From Certhia americana (Eukaryota > Chordata > Aves > Passeriformes > Certhiidae), in assembly GCA_018697195.1 (NCBI GenBank), contig CM031864.1, positions 16,486,371 through 16,550,370 on the forward strand: a stretch of DNA of 64,000 nucleotides. Direction: 5' to 3'. The translations under genes and the position numbers were made by a program. Within the stretch, counting starts at the first letter, position 1; each line of letters begins with the position of its first letter. The notes beneath the pieces are model-generated. The model was not told the DNA's origin. It worked only from the letters and a program-made list of their open reading frames with translations, and made no database searches. Shown here one piece after another: positions 38,401 through 50,600 of this stretch.

Positions 38401-40210
38401 GTTGAATTATGAATGCCTTCAAATCATAAAATATAGAGCCTGTCAGTGGTTTCCATAGAAGTTACAACATGCAATTTTACTTGTTCACAGTGCAATCTGT
38501 GTGTGCTATCACATTAAAACCAGAGAGAAGCAAGAAAGACACAGAAGCATCTTGTAAAAAACAAAAAAAAAAACCCACAAACCTGATTGACAGACTGAGT
38601 AATTATTAATGGGAAATGGAGAGTGGAGAGGCATGAGGCACAGACTTCCCTAGGAATTGGCTTTTTTCACACAACAGTCAATAGATTATTTGCAAGAGGT
38701 AAAGTACTTCCTTGCCTTGGACAAGTGGGGAGGTTGAAAATGTGAAGGTTCACCTGTAGCAGCCAGGAGCTGCACTGGTGCAGCAGAGGTCCTGCAATGG
38801 GACACTGCTCTTATGCTGACAGAGGCAGGAGCTTGCACAGCCCTCCATGGGAACCACCAATGTGAGGACTACTGGGAGAACCCAAAGCTGTCATGGGGTG
38901 GAGGGCATGACCCCGAGGAACAGTATATTAGGGACTGAAAAAGCACCCAGAAGCTGTGGGTTCAGCAGTAGCCCTTCCAGTGCTTCCTCCACACCATGTG
39001 CCCAGCATACATGGAGAAAGGATGTGGCAGGATGGGCTGTCACAGCTGTGGAACTGGGGAGATCTATGGAATGAAACACACGGGCCGTGCAAGCAGCTAT
39101 GGAGCCACAGGCAGGCGGGCAAGCAGGGCTGAGGATGTCCTGATCCTCTCGGCAGCAGCAGGCTCTGCCCATCCTGGACAGTCAATCCTTGCTCCAGGTC
39201 AGCAAGCTGGGACCAGCAGGGAGCAAGCCTGGATGTGGCCCCACCTGCAGTGGCAGCAGCTGCTATTACTTTAGGGATCCGGGAAGGGTCTTGAGGTTGT
39301 TGAAGACTTGCTGCCATGGTGGAGGATACAGAATGAGGGGTGGTCCCACTGGTGTACAAAGCCTCCAACTTATAGTCACAACTACTGCCCAGCTGTGGGC
39401 TGATGGCCTGGCCTAGTCTCATTCCCAAGAAAGTGACTGATGCCTGGGACTAGAGCTGTCCCTGGTGCATCCTGGCCTGCCCTGCTCCCTGGCTGGGATG
39501 ATGAGATGGGTTCTGTTTGCTGGATCCTGCTGTGCTGCCCCAGGGAGCCCACATGGCTCCCATCTCCCAGGCAGCCTAGGGACCCAATGACCTAGAGGGC
39601 CATTGAAAATAGTCTCATGAACAGGCAGCAAAGAAAAACTTCTAGCAAGAATTGTGTGACTGAACCTCTGGTCAAGACTGTTGTCTGTAATTCAGGGAGG
39701 AAAACCATGACAGGAGCTGGAGACAGGGTGCCCAGAGCAGGAGGCAGGCACAGCCTGGGAGCACAGGGGTCTGCACAGGAAGGAAGAGCTGTGAGCTCCT
39801 CAGTGAAAAAGGAGGAGGAAGCTGTTCTGATGGAAACAGTAACCTGGATTCTCAGATCACTGAATTGCAGGAAGGCTTGGAGTCTAATTGAGCAACCAGA
39901 AAGAAACAAACCCAAAACAAAAAAAAAAAAAAAAAAAAACCCTGAGTAGGAACTCACATTAGAGATTGAGGAGAAATTGGAGATCCTTCATACAACACCA
40001 GAGCTTTCTGGAAAGAGAAAAAGGATGACATTGTCTGAGAAAGCAACTTTGAGGTCAAGCTGGACAATAGCTGAGGCTTTCCAAAACACTGGGAAAATAA
40101 TTCAGTTGAACAAGCAGAAAGTTTCTCAGCTGGACAATACACAGAAGCAGACCCAGTAGGCAAATCTCAACATGTGGCCAAGGCAGGTGGGGACAGTTAC
40201 ATTGCTCTGG

Positions 40211-40265
40211 AAATCATAGAGTGATTTGGATTGGAAGGCACCCTAAGATCACTTGTGCCCTAACT
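40211..40265 (-). mobile_element. CR1-like 3' scrap in copy 1
   Basis: AATCATAGAGTGATTTGGAT followed by TGGAAGGCACCCTAAGATCA resembles the reverse complement of the CR1 3' end. It is short and degraded. Confidence 0.55.
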
Positions 40266-42293
40266 CTACGGACAGCTGTGTGCAGCCCCAGTAAGTGGGA
40301 ACTGGCTCATTCAATAATTATAAGTAATTTTTACATGTAATCACATCATATGGGCATCTTCTATTGATTTTCTTTGCTGCTAAAAAGGAAGTAGCTTGAA
40401 ATGAAGCCATTAATACAGGGAAATACATAGATTTCTAGCAACAACGTATGGAGATCTGAATAGAGTTCTACAAATGAAAAACCTTCCTCTGGAGAGTGTG
40501 TGTTCATGATGCCCAGAAAGGCCTTGAAACAAGGAGCTTAAATGACTGGAAGGCACAGGCTGCAGCACACCATCAGAACTCTACTGATGCAAACCCTCAT
40601 ATGGACGCCTTTGCACTAGAGTAACTAGAGAGTTTTCTGTCTAGTTTGTGTTTATGGGCATAAAGAGCAGGTTAAACCTGGTTATTATTATCTGGACTCA
40701 ATGCACATCAGAATCAGCTGGTTTAAGGCAGAACCCTGAGGCCAGATCTCTTGTGATGTTCAGAGCCAAGTCCTTTCATGTAGCCATGCTGCCACCAGTC
40801 CCTCTGTGGCTTAACCTGAAAGCTGCCTTCTTTCTAGCACCCTCATTTCTGGCAGGGAAGTAATTCCTGTTACCCTGCCATGTGCTGAGGGCAGACTGTG
40901 CTTGCAAATTGCAGCCTGCCCAGCACCCTCTGTGTGTGATGGGGCACCTGCCCCATCCTTGCTCAGCATGGTCCCTTTCACACCTGCCTAGGCACAGATG
41001 GGAATTGGAAGGGAGAGCTCATTTCCCCAGGTTGGGTGCCACAGAAGCAGTGCTGGGTGAAAGGTGAAGGGGTTATGTGTGTCCAGAGGAGGCTACTTGT
41101 GCTGTTCCCTTTACAGAAAGCACCAGGAGACACTGAAGCTTGAGCATAGTGTGACCCCAAGGAAGTGTCAGAAGTATTGAGGGATCCACCAGCTGTCATC
41201 AGAAGAAAGACAGACATAGCTGAGGTAGGTGAGAGCACAGCAGACAGCACAGCAGAGAGCACTGCTAGCAAGACAGTAAAGGACATAGGCAGGCATCACT
41301 TCATCGTGAAATGCTCTGGCTAAGCAGGTGAATGCTGTTGGGGATCCCTCACACAGCACCAGAGGGGGTCACCCTGCTCTGTTCAGTCACAGCCAATCTG
41401 CCTTTGGTAGCACAGAGTAGCACCTAGTTTTCTTCTGTCACTTTGCTAGTACAGAGCGATTCTAAAGAGAGAAAAGGAGAATCTAGAGAATCACAACACT
41501 TGCTCATATGTTTTTTCTTTTCCTTCCTGATTGATCTCTGAGTTCACCATCTCTTGTCCTCTATTCCCATCTCTAAGACTGAAGGTCTCCAGTACATCCT
41601 TACATGCTCCTCTGCACTCTGGCTGCTGCTTCTGCATGGACCAGTCTCCTGAGGATCTACACTGTGATCTGGAAGCTCTGTGCAGTCTGAGGTACCTTGG
41701 GGTGTCTAACGTGGTGGGTGGGCAACTGCTTATCTGCTCTACTGCCAGTACCTCCTTCATTTCCTATGGGCCCTTCCTGTCCTCCCCTTTGGCTTCCATC
41801 CTGGCCTTGGACACATACTGAGAAGTTGAAAATAATCTCCAAAATTTCAAGCATTTTGCTAGAGTTGTGACTGCTGAGAGTCCACATTAAAGCCACAACT
41901 ACTGCGGCAGTGAAGAAAGCAGAGGGCTGGGTGCTGGGTCTGAGGACTGCATAGCTCACTGGGACACTGAGAGAGCATTTTCTTCCTCTCCTTGAAAGGA
42001 AAATGATCATCTAGAAAATTTGATTGTGGGAGAAGGAATATTGTGTTTATAGGTTCAGATGCCTGGCACAAGCAGTTTTCATTAGCCTTGGCAGGTAGGA
42101 GCACAGCATAGTGTCACTTTGATTCCACTGGTTTTCCAGTCCTGCCAGGTGAGAGGCCAAGGGTCTAAACAGGGTAGGTCCAGTAGAGGACCTCCCACGA
42201 GCGAAGGAATTCCATGAGCTGAGAAGTCCTTGCAACTTCTTTCATCTCTAATTTTGTTGTTTGTTTTTTGTTGGTTTTGGTTTTGTTTTGGTG

Positions 42294-42311
42294 GCCCCCC
42301 CCCCCCCCCTC
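42294..42311. repeat. C homopolymer
   Basis: A run of about 17 C bases on the + strand, following a T/G-rich stretch (about 42253-42290). The matching place in copy 2 (about 45930) has a shorter run, a common site of sequencing error. Confidence 0.8.
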
Positions 42312-42579
42312 CCAGGCCTTTGCTTTTCCTTCTCTTTCTGCCAGTCTTTTAAAATACTTTGGTGTGTAATGCCTTCCTGACCAAAGATGTCAATAAGAAA
42401 GGAAACAGAAGTTAAAAGCCTGCCACCACTCTGAAGTTTATTCATGGCGTCGGTGTAAACAGACTCAGCTTTAAAAACATGGCACACTATTCTCAGCGTG
42501 TCTGCCTCGCTTATACTGTCATGCGGAAACAGGAGATATATTGGCTTTTGTCCTCAAAGCATCATCAAGGGAATCCCCC

Positions 42580-43034
42580 TGTGAGATAGCATGCCGGTCC
42601 CGGAGTGCAGTGCCAAGTGATCTTTACAGGTGTAAAGCCTGCGTGGCCGCTGAAGAAACTGTGAGCTGGTCACTCTGCCCTGCGGCGGTGGCTCGGTGCG
42701 GTTTGGCAGGCGGCCCGGGCAGTGCCGGCTCCTGTGTTCCCCGGCGCCCGCGTGTGCAACAGGGCCCGTGCCCGTGGATCGGGGCGGGCTTGCGCGGTGT
42801 CTGTGCGCGGAGTGTCGAGCGGCCGGCAACTGCCCTGTTCCTGTGTCACTGGGGCCCTGTCCCGTGTCACTGCCCTGGTCCCGGTGTCACACCCTCAGCA
42901 CTAGGCATCTCTCTGGGTGCCTCCTGCCGACAGCCGGGCCGCGGGGCATGCGGCCGTCGGGGCTGCAGCCCCAGGAGTAGAGGGCGGTCTGGCGCGGCCG
43001 TGCCCCGCGGTCCGCACGTCTCATGGCGCCACAG
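42580..43034. promoter_or_regulatory. Orphan CpG-rich block, copy 1
   Basis: Composition jumps to GC- and CpG-rich for about 450 bases in otherwise ordinary intergenic DNA. No protein is recognised, and the long open frames on both strands are GC artefacts. It could be a promoter of an unannotated transcript or simply GC-rich DNA next to the minisatellite. It has no splice donor that I trust. Confidence 0.4.
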
Positions 43035-43442
43035 GGTCGGGCCGGGGTGTGCGGGGACATGGTGTGCTGGGACAGGGGGCTGTGGCGGGGACAGGGTGTG
43101 TGCGGGACAGGGTGTGTGGGGACAGGGGTGTATGGGAGCGAGGGGTGTGTGGGGACAGGTTTGGGGTGGGTACCATGGTTGCTGGGTGACCAGGGGTGTC
43201 GCGCGGACCGGTGTTCGGAAATCAGGGGGATGTGTGGGAAGAGGGTTGTGGGACAGGGGTGTGTGGGATGCAGGGGTGCGTGGGGACATAGGGTGTGTGG
43301 TGACAGGGGTGCGTAAGGACAGGGGTGTGTGAGACAAGGAATGTTTGGGGACTAGAGGGTGTTGTGGGGACAGGATTTGTGGGGAGTCTAGGGGTTTGTG
43401 GGGACAGGGGTGTGTGGGTGACCGGGTGTGTGGGGACAGGTG
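43035..43442. repeat. G-rich minisatellite, copy 1 (about 16-bp period)
   Basis: Degenerate tandem units close to GGGGTGTGTGGGGACA run for about 410 bases. Unit length varies by a base or two. Runs of three to five G on the + strand recur every few bases, giving high potential for G-quadruplexes. Antisense frames read as Pro/His/Thr-rich repeats and are not genes. Confidence 0.9.
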
Positions 43443-43898
43443 TTCAGAGGCACCTCTGAAGGGGCGCAGTTAGTGCGTCGAGCGGGTCTACAACGCCTTT
43501 TTTCAGACGTTTCGTGACTGCGGTTAGCGGGAAAAAGGCAGCGACTCTACCCTACTCGACCCCTCCCTCTGAACTGTGATTCTCTGCCGGGATTTGAGAA
43601 CCCTTCCTGCGGGTACTTCTGCCTGCCTGAGGCAGCCTGGCCCGTTAAGCTCAAAGGGCATACATTTCTGCAGACATCCTTCCCAGAGGCTTCAGCTAGA
43701 CGGCTGTGCAGCACTCACTGCGGTTGTCTGTTGGAAGCCTTGCCATGTCCGAGTCAGTTAGAACAGCTGTAGCTTTAGGAGGAGGGAAGAAATAATCAGT
43801 GAACAAGCATAAAGTTCTCAGCGACAATAACAGAAGCAGAACCCAAGTAGGCAAATCTCAACGGTGTGGCCAAGGCAGGTGGGACAGTTACATGCTTG

Positions 43899-43950
43899 GA
43901 ATCATAGAGTGATTTGGGATGGAAGGCAACCCTAAGATACTTGTGCCCTA
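43899..43950 (-). mobile_element. CR1-like 3' scrap in copy 2
   Basis: Duplicate of the scrap at 40211, with small gaps. It was carried by the tandem duplication and was not inserted independently. Confidence 0.5.
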
Positions 43951-46224
43951 AAGCTGATGGAAGCTGTGTGCAGCCTGGGAAGTGGCTATCACTAATTATA
44001 AGTAATTGTTACATGTATATCCACATCAATGGGCAATCTTCTATTGCTTTTTGTGATGCTTAAAAAGGAAGTAGCTTGAATGAAAGCATTAATACAGGAA
44101 ATACATAGATTCTACAAACAACGTATGGAGTATCGGAAGTGAGTCTACAAATGAAAAACCTTTCATGGGAGAGTGTGGTCATGATGCCAGAAAGGCCTTG
44201 AAACAAGGAGCTTAAATGCTGGGAAGGCACAGGCTGCAGCCACACCAGGCAGAACTCTTCTGATGCAACCCCTCATATGGGACGCCTTTGACACTAGAGT
44301 AACTAGAGAGTTTTCTGTCTAGTTTGGGTTTATGGGCATAAAGAGCAGGTTAAACTGCGTTATTATATCTGAGCCAATGCAAATCAGAATCAGCGGGTTT
44401 AAGGCAGAACCCTGAGGCCAGATCTCTTGTGATGTCAGGACAAGTCCTTTCAGTAGCCATGCTGCCACCAGTCCCTGCTGTGTGGATTAACCTGGAAGGC
44501 CTTCTTTCTGCACCCTCATTTCTGGCGGGAAGTAATTCCTGGACCATGCATGTGCTGAGGGCAGACTGTGCTTGCAAATTGAGCCTGACCGCACCCCGTG
44601 TGTGATGGGCAGCCTTCCTGCCCACCTGCTCGCATGGTCCATTCACAACGCCTAGGCCACGATGGGAAGGGAAGGGAGAGCGCATTCCCAGGTGGGTGAA
44701 ACAGAAGCAGTGCTGGTGGAAAGTGTGAAGATGGGGTATGTGTGTCCAGAGGAGGCTACTTGTGCTGTTCCCTTTACAGAAAGCACCAGGCGACAGGCTG
44801 AGCTTGAGCATTGTAGGACCCCAAGGAAGGTCCGAAGTATGAGGGATCACCAGCTGTCATCAGGAGGAAAGACAGGACATAGCTGAGGGTAGGGGAGAGC
44901 ACAGCAGAGAGACTACTGAAGCAGTAAGGACATAGGCAGGAATCACTCATCGTGAAATGGCTTGGCTAGCAGGTGAATGCTGTGGAGATCCTCACAAAGC
45001 CCAGAGGGGGTCACCCTGCTCTGGTCAGTTCACAGCCAAATCGGCCTTGGTAGCACAGAGTAGCACCTAGTTTTCTTCTGTCCTTTGCTAGTACAGAGCG
45101 ATTCTAAAGAGAGGAAAAGGAGAATCCCTACGCTATAGAATCACAACACTGCTCATATGTTTTTTATTTTCTTCCTGATTGATTCTGAGGTCACCAGATC
45201 TATTGTCCTCTATCCATCTCTAAGGACTGAAGGTCGCCCAGTTACAATCCTAGAATGCTCCTTGCACTCTGGTGATGATTCTGCCGGACCAGTCTCTGAG
45301 GGAGTACACGGTGTCTGGAAAGCTCGGGCAGTCTGAGGGACTCTGGGTGGTCTAATTGTGGTGGCGTGGCAACTGCGTATCTGGCTCTAATGCCAGTACC
45401 TCATGCATTTCTATGGGTCCTTCCGGTCCTCCCCGTTGGCTTCCCCATCCTGGCATTGGACACTATGAGAAAGTGAAGAATATCTCAAAAGATTCGACAA
45501 GCATTTGGCTAGAGTTGTGGTGACTGCTGAGAGTCACATTAAGCCACAACTATGCGGCAGTGAAGAAAGCAGAGGGCTGGGTGCTGGGTAGAGGAGCTCA
45601 TAGCCATGGGACACGGAGAAGCATTCTTCCTCTCCTGGAAAGGAAAATGATTCATAGAAATATGATTGTGGAGAAGGAATTTGGTTTATAGGTTCAGAGC
45701 CTGGCCAAGCAGTTTTCATTAGCCTTGGCAGGTAGGAGACCGCATAGTGTCACTTTGATTCCACGGTTTTCCAGTCCTGCAGGCTGAAGAGGCCAAGGGT
45801 CTAAAACAGGTAGGTCCAGTAGAGGACACTCCCAAGAGGGAGGAATTCCAGGAGCTGAGAAGGCCTTGCACTTCTCTATCCCTAATTTGTTTGTTGTTTT
45901 TGTGGTTTGGTTTGTTTTGGTTGGGGTTCCCCCCCCCCCTCCCAGGGCCTTTGCGTTTTACCTTCTCTTTCGCTAGTTTTAAAAAGATCTGGCGTGTGTA
46001 ATGCCTGCCTGCCCAAAGGATGTCAATAAGAAAGGAAAACAGAAGTTTTAAAAGGCCTGTCCACCACTATGAAGTTTATTCATGGGCGTCGGGTTAGTAA
46101 ACAGACTCAGCTTGGAAAGAAAATGGCGCACACTTTCTCCAGTGTCTGCCTCTCTTACTGGTCATGGAAAAGGAGAAGAGGAGATTGGCTTTTTCCAAAG
46201 CATCATCAGGAATCCTTGTGAGTA

Positions 46225-46649
46225 GCAATGCCGGTCCCGGAGTTGCCCAGTGCCAAGGTGATCTTTACGGGTTGTAACGCCTTTCGGGCACGCTACAAAG
46301 GAGCGCACTCTGCCCTGCGGCGGTTGCCGGTGGGTTGGGCCGGCGCCGAGGCCACGAGCGCAGGATCTGTGTTCCCCGCAACGGGGCAGCAGGGACCGTT
46401 GCCCGGGGAGCGGGGCGGGCTTGCGGGTGGGCGCGGATGTGGCGGAAGCGCCGGGCAGCCCGGTCCGTATGGCACTTGCCGCGGTGTCGAGTGCCCTGTC
46501 CGGTGTGTCCGCTGCAATCGCACGGAACACCGGGTGCCTACTGCCGCGAGAGCGCGCCGCCCGGGAGCAGCGGGCGGAAAGCCCCCCAGGAGAGACGCGG
46601 CTGGCGAGGCCTCCGGCGGCCCCATGCATGGAACACAGGGAGGCGGGCC
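46225..46649. promoter_or_regulatory. Orphan CpG-rich block, copy 2
   Basis: Counterpart of 42580-43034. Both begin ATGCCGGTCCCGGAGT and share CTCTGCCCTGCGGCGG and GGGGCGGGCTTGCG. Between these words they differ far more than the flanking duplicated DNA does. Either the block evolves fast or one or both versions are poorly read. No protein is recognised. Confidence 0.4.
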
Positions 46650-47608
46650 GGGGCTGTGCGGGGAACAGGGGTGTTGTGGGGAAAGGGGTGTGCGGGGAAA
46701 GGGTGTGGGGGGGAAAAGGGGTGTGTGTGCGGGGACAGGGGTGGTGGGGAAGGGGGGTGGCGTGGTGTGGGGAAGGGGGGTGTGGGGACAGGGGGTGTGT
46801 GTGGGGACGGAAAGGGGGTGGAGTGGGGAAGGGGTGTGCGGGGAAGGGGTGTGCGAGCAGGGGACGGGGGTGTGTGGGGACAGGGGGTTGTGGGGGGACC
46901 AGGGGTGGTGGGGACAGGGGTGGCGGGGACAGGGGGTGCGGGGACAGGGGTGTGCGGGGACAGGGGTGCGGGGGACAGGGATGTGGGGGGACGGGATGTG
47001 GGGGGACGGGGGTGTGCAGAGGAAGGGGGGTGTGCGTAGGGACAGGGGGGTGCGATAGGGACAGGGTGGCCGGGAAGGGGTGTGAGGGGACAGGGGTAGG
47101 TGGGGGAAAGGGGTGGTGCGGGGACAGGGAGGGGGGGGATAAGGGGGTCTGTTGTGCAGAGGCAGGGGGTGATGCGTAGGACAGGGCGTTGTGGTAGGGA
47201 CAGGGGTGGGCGGGGACAGGGAGTGTGCGGGGACAGGGGGTGTGGGACGGGGGTGTGTGGGACAGGGGGGTGGGGGGACAGGGGTGTGGGGGCAGGGTGT
47301 GGGGGACGGGGTGTGCGGAGACAGGAGTGTGAGGATGACAGGAGTGTGCGGCATGACAGGTGTGCTGGGAACAGGGCGGGTGGTGGGGACAGGGTGGGGG
47401 GACACAGGGGGTGTTGTGGGGAGAGGATGTGTATGTGGGGACAGGGGGCGTGTGTGGGGGACAGGGGGTGTGTGGGGACAGGGGGCTGTGAGGAAGACAG
47501 GTGTGGGGGACAGGGTGTGTTGGGACAGGGGTGCGGGACATGGGGTGGAACGTCGTGTGCCGGACAGGGGGGCGGGCAGGGGGTGTGCGGGGACAGGGGT
47601 GTGCAGAG
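46650..47608. repeat. G-rich minisatellite, copy 2 (about 16-bp period, expanded)
   Basis: Same unit family as in copy 1 (GGGGTGTGYGGGGACA) over about 960 bases, more than twice the copy 1 length. Subtypes with AGGGGGTG, GGAAAGGGG and GATGACAGG are mixed in. The long antisense frame across it (to 46162) is a repeat artefact rich in Pro, His, Thr and Ser. Confidence 0.9.
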
Positions 47609-50600
47609 GGCCCCTGTGAAGGGGCGGTTAGTGCGCACGGGTCTAAACGCCTTTTTCCAGCGTTTCGGGACCGTTTAGCGCACTCGACCCACCTCCCTCT
47701 GACGGGATTTCTGCCGGATTGAGAACCCTTCCTGCGGGACTTCTGCCTGCCTGAGCACCTGGCCCGTTAAGCAAAGGGATACATTTCTGCAGACACCTTC
47801 CCAGAGGCTCAGCAGACGGCTGTGCAGCACTCACTGTGGTGGTCTGTGTGGAACCTTCATTCAGGTCAGACAACAGCTGTAGCTTGAGGAGAGTTTTCTT
47901 CCCTAGCTCGACCATCTTCAAAGTATCTTTGCAGTAATAAAAAGGAAACATTTTTCCTTTGCAGTTCTTACTTATTTTACTCATGCTGTAAGAGTGACCT
48001 CATGAAAAAAAGAGTGTTTCCTAGTGCTAGATATAGCAATCATTTTATAACAAGTACTGGAAGATAGCAGTAACAGGCTTCAGTCATCTCTGATGGATTT
48101 TGGAGCACGACAGAAAGTCTGTAACTGCTTCTCTTTGTTCTTCCAGATAAGTTATTCCTAGCCAGGGCTCCCATGGCAGGTCCTGAGCCCACTTTGGCCA
48201 GGCTGCTCCTTGGTGGTGGTGGCCAGCCCCAGCTGTTGTGTTACCATGAGGCCGTGACTGCATTGTTTAATGATTTTGCTTTTGTCTTCCTTTGCAGAAC
48301 TGTTAAGACCAGCAGACATTCAAGCAAGCAGAGCAAGACTGGGAATGCTAAATGCTGCACACTCAAAACCATATGAGCAAAGCGTTTGTTTGTCCTCAAT
48401 CCTAGGGAGCCTACTCACACAGGTGATGGATGATGAAGGCTGGGCTGCAGGAACTGGAGCTTGCTGGGAGTCTGGGTAGGGCCAAGGGTCTCTGGCTGAT
48501 GAATTCTTTGACTCTTGGCTGCTGCAGGGGGTGGCCTCCCTTCTTCCCCATTTCATGCAAGGGAAGGTGGGATGCTGGGTGAGGATGAAACATGTTAGTG
48601 GGCATCCTCCAAAGACAGATTTCATTTTCTTTGAAGATCTGTGCTCTCTTTTCTGTTAAGACATATGGAAATAGAGTGCATTGTGGCCTACAGTCATGTG
48701 GATGCTGTTTTTTCTGTTGTGACTAAGGATTCAATACTGTGTAGCACCCTGTAATGTGGTCTGATAGGCCATCTTCAGTTTGCCACTGTAGACAAGTTTC
48801 TTTGATTGCTTTGTGCCTAGTGCAATTGGAAACATATTCCCAACACAATGATGGGAAGAAAGGGAGGCCTGTATTTCCCTTCAGTGCTCTCCATGTGCTC
48901 TATCTGGATCATGTACCCATGCAGTTTTCTGTGGTTCTTTTGCATACAGCTACCCCAAGTGAAGTAAAAGAAGCTTTCTTGACCTAAAAGGAGCTATTCT
49001 TTCAAAGAATGGGGTATTTCAGGTTGTAATAAAAGTATCATTGTGTTTCTTAAAGGTAGAGCTTCTGCAAGTGCAGTTCATAAACAGTGTCATGTGATGT
49101 TTTCAGAGCAACTCGAGGTTTATTTGACTTCCACAGAGATCATGAAAGTCTTGCTGTTGACAATATCCTGCTTTACCTCGAGTTTTGTTCCAGCAGAAGA
49201 GACGTCTCTCATGGTCCTAGGTCATGTCTGCAAGCCCTTCTGGCTGCTGACCCTTGTCCTTTGGGAAGCTGTGCCAGGCACTGATTTACCAGGGATGCAG
49301 TAAAATACTGCATCCTACCTTTAAATTCCTAGAGACAGAAAACAAACTCATAAGCTTTGGTCTGCAGATGTCAACACACAATCCAGGTGGGAGAGTTCAG
49401 TCCTCTCCATCAGTGACATTCAGGGTTTTCAAAGACCTGCATCAGCATTTTTCAAGCCTGTACACACTTGAATTGGAACAATAAGAAAACATCCACAAAA
49501 GTCAAGTAAATGGACTGGGGAAAAATCTTGAAAGAGCAAAGTGGAGATCCAGGAACTCTGTGTGTCTGATCCATTCTCGCTTTTCTACGTTCTAAAACTT
49601 CTTGTACGATGTTGAGCAAAAACACCACCGTGGTGTCCAAACCAGGTGGGATCTGGCAGGTTGGCATCCCTGAGCTGCATGTACCACTCCACTGTAATGC
49701 CTACTGCACTTCAAAGGCAGATTTTGTATTAGCTTTGAGACAAACTGCAAAGTCCAATCCAGTCATGGATTTGCTACAGAGAACACAAGAAGCTTGTCCA
49801 TGGGTACAGTGACTTGCCTCTTTTCCAAATGATCCAAGTCTGGGAAAGAAAATTAAATATAAGGGTCTTACACTGATGTGAGCTCAATAATATGGGAATT
49901 TTGCTGTATGTAGTGGATCTGTTAATTGAATTGAGTGGAAAGACCATCTCCCCTCTGCTCCTCCTGTTCTTTCCAAGCCCAAAAGGAGAAGGTAAGGACA
50001 CAGCCTACCTGCTGTGTGCAGGCAAGCAAAAGGGGAGGAGAGCACCCTCCTTTGCTTGTGTCTCCAACAGCCTGGACAGCAGAGGTGTGGAGCTCACCTT
50101 GTCCTTCCCCCTGGCAAACCAAACAAAACAGCCACTATTTCTGAAACATATTCTGCTCACCTAGATTTGGGAAATCCACACAGGAGTAAGTAAAAAGAGT
50201 GAAAATGGATCTTAATTTAAGGGATCTTCAGCTACCCCGAGCCCCAGTTTCTCACGTTGGGACTTCATCCCTGTTCATTACATGCTTAAAGCAGAGATCA
50301 GCTCTTCCTTCCTGTTCATGCAGCTCTGGGAAAACTGGTTGTGCTTTGTTCAGAGAAGAATAAACATCAACCACCAACATGGTCAGCTCATTCCTACCAT
50401 CATCACTGATCTTGATCTGTCAACTGCTTTTGCTGCTTATTTGCTGGCAAAGAAACTCAAACCAAAGGTCCTTTGGGAGATTCAAAGACAATAGAAGGAA
50501 ACATTTGCCTGGTGTCTGATGTTACCACAAAGAGCTGGCCAGTGCACATAGAAATATTGGAGTTATGATGGAAAATGTAATGGGGAATGTTACAGGAATA

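Larger units (their letters stand above)
24751..40091. other. Intergenic stretch between LRRC8C and the tandem duplication
   Basis: No exon, tRNA or transposon signature that I can name. Open frames are short, overlap on both strands and lack family similarity. Moderately GC-rich segments occur near 25.0-26.9, 28.2-29.6 and 37.4-39.5 kb. A-runs near 38226-38243 and 39919-39939 may mark old retroposon tails. Two small features, an X-box-like site at 29286 and a 10-bp hairpin at 32446, are listed separately. Confidence 0.5.
40092..43788. repeat. Tandem duplication, copy 1 (about 3.7 kb)
   Basis: This segment is repeated head-to-tail at 43789-47893. Shared landmarks in order are the CR1 scrap at 40211, AAAAAGGAAGTAGCTTGAA at 40383, GTAACTAGAGAGTTTTCTG at 40621, GCTGTTCCCTTTACAGAAAG at 41101, a C homopolymer near 42295, the CpG-rich block, the G-rich minisatellite and GAGAACCCTTCCTGCGGG at 43596. 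The left two-thirds reads as clean sequence. The last 200 bases contain what look like small insertions relative to copy 2. No gene is recognised inside. It may be a real duplication or an assembly effect. Confidence 0.9.
43789..47893. repeat. Tandem duplication, copy 2 (about 4.1 kb, noisy)
   Basis: Second head-to-tail copy of 40092-43788. The distance between matching landmarks shrinks steadily from 3,695 at the left end to 3,680, 3,678, 3,662, 3,653 and 3,640 before the CpG block. Copy 2 has therefore lost about 55 bases in scattered small gaps over 2.5 kb. After the minisatellite the offset is about 4,125, because copy 2 has a repeat array roughly 500 bases longer, and it then falls to 4,110. 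Many differences are single-base deletions or insertions, a pattern seen in uncorrected long reads. No gene is recognised. Confidence 0.88.

Noticed and set aside
42541..43337. A 263-codon + strand frame across the CpG block and minisatellite
   Set aside because: Its second half is repeat-encoded Gly/Val/Arg/Cys, and the frame is not kept in the duplicate copy.
46162..47541. A 459-codon open frame on the minus strand rich in Pro, His, Thr and Ser, with two overlapping relatives
   Set aside because: It is the translation of the G-rich minisatellite on its C-rich strand. All three frames stay open because the repeat lacks stop codons. There is no domain, no splice context and no family resemblance.
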